Positions 12,101 to 12,643 of a stretch of DNA of 12,643 bases are shown here, piece after piece. The position numbers were made by a program, and so were the translations under genes. The stretch covers positions 1 through 12,643 of the forward strand of contig JBFLVN010000096.1 of NCBI GenBank assembly GCA_040758475.1, read 5' to 3'. This DNA is from JBFLVN01 sp040758475. Lineage in GTDB: Bacteria; JAGRBM01. The notes beneath the pieces were generated by a model, which was not told the origin of the DNA, searched no databases, and saw only the letters and a program-made list of their open reading frames with translations. Positions within the stretch are counted from its first letter, which is position 1; the number at the start of each line of letters is the position of its first letter.

Positions 12101-12481
12101 GGCAACGGCGTCCATTCGACCTGCGAGACTTTCGACGAAGCGGACAACGATCCGGACGGCACGGGGACGGGCACTTGCGATCCGCCCTTCGTGGCCACCC
12201 AGGGCGGCGCCGGCCGGCCGGGCGACATCGGCTTTGCGATGCAGGACGGTGTCGCCACCGTTTTTGGCGTGGACGGCATCGACGACGCGCTCCTGGACGG
12301 CCTGGCCGACGTGCTCGCCGACGACGATCCCGCCTTCGTGGTGGACCATGAAAACGAAGGGCCTTCACCCATCCGCAACCGCTTCACCGTCCGCGCGCCA
12401 GGGGTCACCGTCTCGTCCGACGCCGTCGAACTCCTCGATGCCCTGGGCGAACTGCTTTTGGATACCCAGCTGGGGAATTGA
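71..12481 (+). CDS. Giant multi-domain surface lipoprotein, 4136 residues, function unknown
   Basis: Residues 1-16 form a short hydrophobic signal ending in a lipobox (L13-A14-G15-C16), so the mature protein should be lipidated at Cys16; Thr at +2 would favour the outer membrane under the E. coli sorting rule. Residues 53-388 hold four Ig-like modules. Residues 399-489 are a DDGxGNL-type beta module. Residues about 690-1811 mix further Ig-like modules (874-955, 1316-1408, 1451-1550) with GD-x-L beta modules. Residues about 1811-2034 are Pro/Gly/Asp-rich and poorly defined. Residues 2035-4136 are mainly short amphipathic helices with acidic and two-cysteine loops, interrupted by beta modules at 2265-2344 and 3115-3204. 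There is no catalytic motif, LPXTG, PEP-CTERM-like tail, OmpA-type domain or C-terminal barrel signature. ATG at 71 is chosen because it directly precedes the signal peptide and overlaps an upstream TGA. However, no good ribosome site is placed for it (GAGGGGG at 42-48 is about 22 bases away), and the frame is open to the window edge. The frame is certain; the exact start and any function are not. Confidence 0.95.
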   Translation: MGLLSLWLLSFSLAGCTASQVNPRAGEPTQTSPLVVSVPVNARVPEEGTVRFTNASEITVSGLTRPNVEVRLLQPGQADRAQISGNDGKYVFTRVPIEAEEAIYEVVTGDRVGDLTDGATDRKLGVEGFALPGALVTLSQASTSTTRQIRADATGRFLFEDVAFNEGPNQITLAVAADEAQPARVSFDFILDTTAPVVEFTGLQPGEVLDTEIVSVSGRLDEKGVTIEYTDPESGTPVSFVNTSRLFDIPFFSFPEGYHSLVIDFIDSVGNRTESILNFQVDRTDPPIVIVSPATARNFFTTVLEAPTGNRLAEIRGLTSPHALVEAELLTTGDTYFETADSDGSFKIPPFRDVFGNLVEYQPGEQIVRIVVRDAANRERDERVAIQIPKPCEQADCTFVSDSFGELTGDGTTTLFQVQAKALPIAPDTLFVLSEVSGGEISATDDGDGNLLGAGFDPPSQANYTSGALTLDFTAPPDAGASITASYLQVPPDGGLPLPLWLESPPAGASYSSSLFDQGVLKSLLTLGQLVPPLDVLVRSGPSHPYAPVNFSLDGRRVSEPERGIRIQRPDPVGAPDLLCLPGDPATAYLEIRNAPLGAEGLTDNILRIMDDPSCDGGVLPLGCLSLPDTRRFRALHVQRSITGACAAGFTEVALDASQSGADPADLPAAPWLVTDGAICAGPFLPCPAAVDLIDSITVHPDGFLDVVFNGASTADLSAAQDGLRIQAGDSVTVSVPGAFGDQTLTIAEVVSATRLRTEPFVTETVTRTGTSFAIRIDRNVEFTAADSLTDAAGNLIQGPCLGDALFSFVASDDPPCPNPGYVPQFSQLQGPLVASPEFRTSEVQALSFAVGEGGASTRIDSLFRVFNPERARVVLLRPADGSATAELEVAVEGYMFGDNEVEAVQINGRQVGLDSSGRFLLHRLPLVPGQLNQIQVVAVTSGGAIATAQASIFQLGAEVPDTDVTLNPGASGPIVSGSPAAANFLVTGTFSSNADVAGRVLASGIEGIDFDLTPGCGAASFSIFSDPPHFDLSLVQLAASGNPSILYVVDGPAAGTSATIDSQPIPGTFDFTPGQTLCAPGSRLLLIERNILIPDPVPPANLCPTLSWPCWNTAQKDSTTKSLVQRFDAIAHFDQDDDGLGPDIDDDICDPLDPARQGQLCLSTTFAAFQLNVPGAVDTDTVSTEIRTAPPFVLPTSPVRFSGSDGVLAAGGPVVTFTSLTNLFAIDVPPVDTGANPFPQFEDVVVRPGDLLAVASGPRAASADEIRYYEVVADADPLFPNELQVQSVDRQLVPDGALIVGSAGLSFSVYPRSLSVAVAGVPPDGPAETNQPILTNLEEIDVSGFTDTPDALVTVDNILPVLLPDGSFYARNVPLADGPNLLEIEVEDEALLVTKHRISVFSDPDPPVLSKFCLAIDSLQLLDNLADPCSQTGGPAPTVAPVPVSFLPFPDGTAFVSTKASSFELRGIATDGNGSGIRTVDFTIDGQSVGVYQGFTGLGDPFGGNGLFSHALALERGPNPLLIEVTDRAGNKRAVTLVINVDQDAPRPPTVVVDCLTDGFNPAVFTALNNNSPPLPLGSPPQPYCIHEASGDVNYSDPANPLTPVDLRSSSPPGTGAPPAFVPVEDRVIASSQATLTGRALTAGGEMPSLFIGGQGVLLDAPMVAHGTVEHDVAFPLTGKVGQTTITVSNAIAELCRPALEPILQVGDTLALGTLLPAQSSNVGLYEIVDVSNLCTLRQLVLDRELIVNAVDAPGGNGMTITYERTFRFEAVPVPEEGLNTLTLEAMDSEGNVRVVPFSFVRDTQPPSIVLQGVADGFETTVVSPDVLFTDPHLCTSEPVCPGGGGFDSAAPGAGAFSLQIRVSRRDENGETPAAAGPLVAGDAIRYGWALFSDDIVTAGVLDPVSTGYDLADVDGDGNPFTPLPPGYPDPDTALDPNNGTPRPPPVLDPNLGSANGIAQVVLGLASASFSPNLLSTPLPGDVSCTDTVTGPPNSRPCETREPLDYRIQALAFDRVGHGSASQVDFTLVANAEARFLGGAIGLISDNPFLLNLLSDSTDLQILLLDRLSESGVLFNQNLLLAEMIGDIDAPGPLASELISSGAREAFAVMLGILFTDPDAFGPADSAIAVILDVLRVLIDNGAADDLLPVLDNPFIIDTCTAGSFLCPTGPGIPGDGTRIFTFLSDVLVDRDDADKTDADGDSQYFRTAPGPIKHLLPLQQETLSREKAVRRRSLRLLPVGTPSVKLVDPTVAVNAACPAGGVQTTVELTARGPGELDFLPVPAVPRSPVNVQALDILRVRSGPCEGFSAEIVQVVDADTACIDGDTPFPATCGADLDFEILFPNGPALIPLIELLDGLLYDAAQVDLNNPLGDAGVLRSLAAVIEEIFGSGGTLPGWGASDLEALFHSLYELTDDGDPGTGTEFSDRLIEELDALFAEVPTPNAPLRNTSPRMETLLPLFNSILEGEAQDPVAFPYARPNFRPGLLQPPDWPLAPVDFTAGNPYAVDVTGPADPSEVRHVDFLQFALEVQSRANSSGERPLEEIIPLLRELVDDPDDYARGRTPAGGYSPPGTNPVFESALSDLSDPLARLLSNDIAVDLIDALSDILNPCHSSLGADPLCPGGVGGRSFNGDLVNYDEDFIPVIDSLAGNLIPIPPTPDPLNENAPLLRALALSAAQRLDTDLDGAPDSSSLRGLAEALRALTTPIGLPGQGEGLAPGYPEPSPPEAFVDSPICRESFFNGRTPLEVLVPIVDQLLEPLPVGPADDEDPLGRDRLTILLQGLFDDPHVDEPELPNGPGNAVDDCADPCFDESGVDIGNLPAGDGVAIETRATLEKLAEIANSLARFGFDSTDTLTSIFDTPFCAPPGDPCPFEDRLLPAQLLLVDLGLPLDGPFQIGSGPGIIQFNESLTHEVITQLATFDNGFDAANYLLLIASKIAEDIEPMNATTPVPPDTALAPAALRLLADPDGDGDPLPDGVVDDFLPIIRVISKTAVARQILDAMRALRACGVDAANGNEELRGGAVLRALHDSTLALLPALSGAQNAVPEVPQLTRGDLECPGEGAGGRGNSGGPFDENPFFASGQSLSPLGVLQGGSTGTGDGLGAFRDPGGDYLFNETLFASGAASDAGTLTFGAITPGSLILQGAGLTVLDDGAGNLTGAGLALAPPSTIDYVTGAYVINYSVTPAPGEPIDTTYSHVPGVGNPEGRDFRGLGVGPGAHLCIVSQISPIQEICSLITARPAVGNGQNILYSDGDLYSVGDGLGDPIDLYIQANCLDGTAFCPYRIRQMREPYNGCLRGEAIEMGEPIGSQISAANQSYLDFVLRGLRFLVTKDEGFIIESPIAPPPVVKGRLPHLLDLLVSPVPSSGGGGSTPLVLDIAPSVEGALRSMLSRYPFPLESPFETAARVLSASTVDLSGPAQQLPFDLYPTSTILYQGAPVPVTDERCPGGVFCQGNAINDAFDVSFLALNSVLDQLEIAEGQNGIPEDSASPANGDCTAIAPQCPTAYASAADPDYGYSDDPHLLLDYLSERLPIIADNLGPGLQILLEGFEGVSRGDSNALVCSDLDGNCGDLDGDCDDPAREFDPVYPPAAGCNEPRASTLNLVQAVERLAYQGSCRPRQGGANDGNCRVPNLVSPLAAPRPGAPNSFGLVFENVIDDGPLQILSQTSARMMNEWLVPPTDPATFPEGVLHRDRVIPQLYRPTGLPSVFQFLRDIVEDLTPPTSGQGRIIDPMVPIITRLSNRRFAGVGPPNSLDSESPYDVLLDLLFTMIEDTTDCDQDALLGAVGFQRSGIGAGASPFFCQTPALPPPYPPAGTANAGGGVNVFDSVFRDEGVNVERPIQPIFDADLFDQLLKLFDQSPDPDIIEEALPFQGALVLGLVADPVSCATQPFGACAPRTLQDHPTGDPFTIYHDDTILADALLADLQFLVPSGGGAGTCPPSTSPPFDPGTFPTFADRPYGDLCDPLVSDDLNRDGLVGGPPGVGVNLCGTDAVLVGGGVCVPRVGNGVHSTCETFDEADNDPDGTGTGTCDPPFVATQGGAGRPGDIGFAMQDGVATVFGVDGIDDALLDGLADVLADDDPAFVVDHENEGPSPIRNRFTVRAPGVTVSSDAVELLDALGELLLDTQLGN
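227..1234 (+). other. N-terminal block of four Ig-like modules (residues 53-388)
   Basis: Four consecutive beta-sandwich-like units are visible at about residues 53-112, 121-196, 197-286 and 287-388. Units 1, 2 and 4 carry the hallmark G-[LF]-x-x-P-x-x-x-V (SGLTRPNVEV, EGFALPGALVTL, RGLTSPHALVEAEL), followed by D-x-x-G-x-[FY] (NDGKYVF, DATGRFLF, DSDGSFKI). Units 3 and 4 end in the D-x-x-[GA]-N type strand (DSVGNRT, DAANRER). Junctions have the typical D-x-T-x-P form (DTTAPVV, DRTDPPIV). These features are those of bacterial Ig-like or carboxypeptidase-regulatory-like domains used as spacers and binding modules on cell surfaces. No cysteine occurs between residues 17 and 391. Confidence 0.8.
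1265..1537 (+). repeat. Beta module type A, copy 1 (residues 399-489)
   Basis: This unit contains GDGTTTLF, then TDDGDGNLLGAG (444-456), NYTSGALTLDF and ITASYLQVP. It aligns with residues 3115-3204 of the same protein, which has LDDGAGNLTGAG, DYVTGAYVINY and IDTTYSHVP in the same order and spacing. From memory, the pattern DDGxGNLxGxG ... Y-x-x-G-A ... I-x-A-S-Y occurs in bacterial surface and phage structural proteins; I have not searched for it. It ends the N-terminal Ig block and is followed by a patch of rare codons. Confidence 0.7.
1592..1651 (+). other. Patch of rare codons inside the gene (TCA, CTA, CTA, TTA)
   Basis: Codons 513, 521, 525 and 527 are TCA (1607), CTA (1631), CTA (1643) and TTA (1649). 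In the whole 4136-codon gene I find only three further codons of this set: CTA 8387, CTA 11645 and TCA 12365. Thirteen of the 20 codons in the patch end in A or T, against a strong C/G preference elsewhere. The patch lies just after beta module A copy 1, at a boundary between regions. It could slow translation between domains or mark a foreign or rearranged junction. Confidence 0.75.
2150..2401 (+). repeat. Beta module type C, copy 1 (residues about 694-777)
   Basis: The core is AGDSVTVSVPGAFGDQTL, then IAEVVSATRLRTEPF and a closing SFAIRI. It fits the same layout as the other type C units: a Gly-Asp turn, a hydrophobic strand, a Gly-rich loop, then an E-x-V-x-x-x-T-x-L strand pair and a last strand F-x-I. 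Identity with the other copies is low, and the assignment rests on the order of these elements. Confidence 0.5.
2690..2935 (+). other. Ig-like module (residues 874-955)
   Basis: The unit starts VVLLRPADGS, has VEGYMFGDNEVEAVQING in place of the usual G-x-x-x-P-x-A turn, then DSSGRFLLHRLPL and a final strand pair around NQIQVVAVTSGG. This is the same order of elements as the N-terminal Ig-like modules. It is followed by a Gly/Ala/Pro-rich stretch leading into a patch of A/T-ending codons. Confidence 0.65.
3080..3166 (+). other. Patch of A/T-ending codons
   Basis: Of the 29 codons from 3080 to 3166, 21 end in A or T, including one ATA, two AGT, one CAT and three TTT. In the next 29 codons (3167-3253) only two do. 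The change is abrupt and the reading frame continues unbroken. The encoded segment contains GIEGIDFDLTPGC and FSIFSDPPHFDL. It may be a recently acquired or recombined segment, or a translational slow spot before the next module. Confidence 0.7.
3173..3355 (+). repeat. Possible diverged type C beta module (residues about 1035-1095)
   Basis: ILYVVDGPAAGTSATI (1046-1061) resembles DILRVRSGPCEGFSAEI of copy 4 and DLLAVASGPRAASADEI of copy 2: a hydrophobic strand, then G-P, a small-residue loop, and a strand ending in I. The following part (FDFTPGQTLCAPG, LLLIERNIL) fits the fold less clearly. The call is tentative. Confidence 0.35.
3473..3526 (+). other. Thrombospondin type 3-like calcium loop (residues 1135-1152)
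   Basis: DQDDDGLGPDIDDDICDP has the D-x-D-x-D-G spacing followed by D-x-D-x-D-x-C that is typical of thrombospondin type 3 repeats, which bind calcium through the Asp side chains. A second Cys follows after LDPARQGQL. Only one such unit is present here, not a tandem array. Confidence 0.55.
3668..4003 (+). repeat. Beta module type C, copy 2 (residues about 1200-1311)
   Basis: The core is RPGDLLAVASGPRA (Gly1250-Asp1251), then IRYYEVVADAD, NELQVQSVDRQLV and a closing strand SFSVY. This is one of the clearer members: G-D-L-L, S-G-P, Y-E-V-V, L-x-V and D-R-x-L all appear in order, and the last two also appear in copy 3. An Ig-like module follows directly. Confidence 0.6.
4016..4294 (+). other. 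Ig-like module (residues 1316-1408)
   Basis: The unit contains IDVSGFTDTPDALVTVDN (G-F-T ... P-x-A-x-V), PDGSFYARNVPLADGPN and LLEIEVEDEALLVTKHRISV, ending at the junction DPDPPVL. All hallmarks of the Ig-like modules are present. The spacing between the P-x-A turn and the D-G-S-F turn is similar to that in the N-terminal modules. Confidence 0.7.
4421..4720 (+). other. Ig-like module (residues 1451-1550)
   Basis: FELRGIATDGNGSGIRTVDF, then FTIDGQSVGVY, then GLFSHALALERGPNPLLIEV and TDRAGNKRAV end at the junction DQDAPRPP. The D-R-A-G-N strand and the following D-x-D-A-P linker are standard for chained bacterial Ig-like domains. The segment after it (1551-1670) is Pro/Ser/Asn-rich and looks like a linker plus part of another beta unit. 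Confidence 0.7.
5096..5380 (+). repeat. Beta module type C, copy 3 (residues about 1676-1770)
   Basis: The core is QVGDTLALGTLLPAQ (Gly1708-Asp1709), then NVGLYEIVDVSNLCTL, RQLVLDRELIV and the closing strands MTITYERTFRF. It matches copy 2 in order: G-D, hydrophobic strand, Y-E-I-V-x-V, L-V-L-D-R-x-L. It is followed by an Ig-type final strand and linker (DSEGNVRVV, then DTQPPSIV). Confidence 0.6.
5801..5830 (+). other. Acidic D-x-D-G-D-G-N loop (residues 1911-1920)
   Basis: DLADVDGDGN has the D-x-D-G-D-G spacing of calcium-binding loops in FG-GAP, dockerin and thrombospondin type 3 proteins. It sits in a Pro- and Asp-rich stretch (PPGYPDPDTALDPNNGTP) near the end of the beta-rich half. Confidence 0.4.
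6641..6679 (+). other. Acidic loop (residues 2191-2203)
   Basis: DRDDADKTDADGD is a dense Asp loop following the helix FTFLSDVLV. D-x-D-D and D-A-D-G-D spacing suggests calcium binding, as in other loops of this half. No family can be assigned from this motif alone. Confidence 0.35.
6863..7102 (+). repeat. Beta module type C, copy 4, inside the helical half (residues about 2265-2344)
   Basis: QALDILRVRSGPCEGFSAEI (from 2295), VQVVDADTACI and the closing strand LDFEILF follow the type C layout. Here Leu-Asp replaces the Gly-Asp turn. It lies between helical segments, so the module was reused across both halves of the protein. Confidence 0.55.
8117..8143 (+). other. Acidic loop D-T-D-L-D-G-A-P-D (residues 2683-2691)
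   Basis: DTDLDGAPD has the D-x-D-x-D-G-x-x-D spacing of thrombospondin type 3 or EF-hand-like calcium loops. It joins the helix ending LSAAQRL to the helix LRGLAEALRAL. Confidence 0.45.
8975..9022 (+). other. Acidic loop (residues 2969-2984)
   Basis: DPDGDGDPLPDGVVDD is an Asp-rich loop directly before the helix FLPIIRVISK. The D-x-D-G-D-G-D start is typical of calcium loops. The following D-G-V-V-D-D could supply more ligands. Confidence 0.45.
9413..9682 (+). repeat. Beta module type A, copy 2, inside the helical half (residues 3115-3204)
   Basis: LDDGAGNLTGAG (3154-3165), PSTIDYVTGAYVINY and IDTTYSHVPG align with residues 444-490 (TDDGDGNLLGAG, NYTSGALTLDF, ITASYLQVP). The first strand region (TLTFGAITPGSLIL) also matches its counterpart (FQVQAKALPIAPDTLFVL) in pattern. 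The copies are about 2700 residues apart. A Gly-rich segment without helices (GAGGRGNSGGP) precedes this copy. Confidence 0.7.
10769..10819 (+). other. Cys/Asp-rich loop (residues 3567-3583)
   Basis: CSDLDGNCGDLDGDCDD contains two successive D-L-D-G turns with Cys at 3567, 3574 and 3581, exactly seven residues apart. The exact spacing suggests a small duplicated unit combining metal binding with a disulfide. A fourth Cys follows at 3598. Confidence 0.5.
11996..12019 (+). other. Dockerin- or EF-hand-like loop (residues 3976-3983)
   Basis: DLNRDGLV matches the D-x-N-x-D-G-x-V core of dockerin-type calcium loops. Only one loop is seen, whereas true dockerins have two, so this is a calcium-loop candidate and not a dockerin domain. 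Nearby Cys residues at 3969 and 3994 flank it. Confidence 0.45.
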
Positions 12482-12556
12482 ATTTTTACCGATCATTTCT
12501 GGTTCATTGAGGGGTTCTAGGGGCCGGGGCCTTTGAAGTGGGCTTCCTCTGTGCCC

Positions 12557-12575
12557 CTCTCTCCTTGGGAGAGGG
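12557..12575 (+). repeat. Hairpin downstream of the giant gene
   Basis: CTCTCTCC (12557-12564) pairs with GGAGAGGG (12568-12575) over 8 pairs, including one G-T, around a three-base TTG loop. No T run follows, so factor-independent termination is not supported. It could protect the mRNA 3' end or belong to an interspersed intergenic repeat. Confidence 0.5.
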
Positions 12576-12617
12576 CTGAATCGGAGGGGGTATCGTCCGC
12601 GTAACCGGCCCTCTCCC
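12567..12617 (+). repeat. 10-bp perfect inverted repeat with 31-base spacer
   Basis: GGGAGAGGGC (12567-12576) is the exact reverse complement of GCCCTCTCCC (12608-12617). The right half of the local hairpin at 12557-12575 is shared, so two alternative pairings exist. From memory, CCCTCTCC/GGAGAGGG elements of this kind recur between genes in many GC-rich genomes; this was not checked. Confidence 0.55.
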
Positions 12618-12630
12618 GCCGCTCCGCGGC
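12618..12630 (+). repeat. Short hairpin GCCGC-TCC-GCGGC
   Basis: A five-pair perfect stem with a three-base loop lies immediately after the right arm of the 10-bp inverted repeat. It is followed by ACCCTCCCCC up to the window end, so the element may continue beyond the window. Confidence 0.45.
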
Positions 12631-12643
12631 ACCCTCCCCCAGA

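Larger units (their letters stand above)
6173..12478 (+). other. Helical C-terminal half (residues about 2035-4136)
   Basis: From about residue 2035 the sequence changes to short amphipathic helices rich in Leu, Ile, Ala, Asp and Glu, beginning FLGGAIGLISDNPFLLNLL. A helix motif of the form hydrophobic-hydrophobic-Pro-hydrophobic recurs, for example LIPLIELLDGL, EIIPLLRELV, FIPVIDSLAG, VLVPIVDQLLE, FLPIIRVISK and MVPIITRLSN. The prolines are at 2352, 2460, 2548, 2645, 2753, 2881 and 2987, spaced 88-128 residues. Weaker or isolated matches lie at 2150, 2219, 3040, 3357, 3537 and 3740. Loops between helices carry Asp-rich motifs and closely spaced Cys pairs. I do not recognise the family. An alpha-solenoid or string of helical bundles is plausible but inferred. 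Confidence 0.65.
12482..12643 (+). other. Non-coding 3' flank
   Basis: After the stop there are 162 bases with no ATG on the + strand and no supported gene on either strand. The first 30 bases are AT-richer (aatttttaccgatcatttct), and the rest is GC-rich with several inverted repeats listed separately. I see no clear promoter. A canonical terminator (stem followed by a T run) is also not visible. Confidence 0.7.

Noticed and set aside
11645..12349. Antisense frame of 234 codons on the - strand
   Set aside because: In register with the sense frame and bounded by the rare sense codons CTA 11645 and TCA 12365; no protein-like features.
12300..12481. C-terminal cell-surface sorting signal or barrel anchor
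   Set aside because: The last residues are an amphipathic helix ending LLLDTQLGN. There is no LPXTG, no hydrophobic span followed by basic residues, and no terminal Phe of a beta barrel.
12465..12487. Palindrome CCCAGCTGGG followed by T5, as a terminator
   Set aside because: The palindrome has no room for a stable loop beyond three G-C pairs, and the T run is only five bases and separated by eight bases from it. It also lies within the coding end.
1..12643. CRISPR array, tRNA, rRNA, insertion sequence ends
   Set aside because: No direct repeat-spacer pattern, no RNA gene signature and no transposase or terminal repeats were seen; the DNA is one continuous coding frame apart from the flanks.

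Overview
The window is almost entirely one gene. A single reading frame on the + strand (71-12481) encodes a 4136-residue protein that starts with a lipoprotein signal peptide and runs to a TGA stop without frameshift or internal break. The only other sequence is about 70 bases upstream, which may hold the last codons of a preceding gene, and 162 non-coding bases downstream that contain nested inverted repeats.

The DNA is GC-rich with strongly C/G-biased third codon positions. The product carries a lipobox (L-A-G-C) and is acidic, with 24 lysines by my count. This suggests a GC-rich, probably Gram-negative bacterium with a large accessory surface proteome, perhaps an uncultured or deltaproteobacteria-like lineage. 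No taxonomic marker is present, so the lineage is a guess.

The protein has two architectures. Residues about 17-2030 are beta-rich: Ig-like modules with the G-x-x-x-P-x-A-x-V / D-x-x-G-x-F / D-x-x-G-N hallmarks and D-x-x-P-P junctions, one copy of a DDGxGNLxGAG beta module, and several copies of another beta module built around G-D-x-L ... Y-E-I-V-x-V. Residues about 2035-4136 are mostly short amphipathic helices. They contain a recurring helix motif (hydrophobic-hydrophobic-Pro-hydrophobic-hydrophobic) at about 100-residue spacing, short two-cysteine loops, and acidic D-x-D-G-D loops that look able to bind calcium. One more beta module of each of the two types is embedded in this half. I see no enzyme motif and no C-terminal anchor, so attachment is most simply by the N-terminal lipid. 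The role of the protein is unknown to me; a cell-surface scaffold or adhesin is an inference from architecture only.

The main leads are the periodic helical repeat of the C-terminal half, the reuse of the same beta modules in both halves, and two sharply bounded patches of non-optimal codons. One patch holds four of the seven TTA/CTA/TCA codons in the whole gene within 15 codons.
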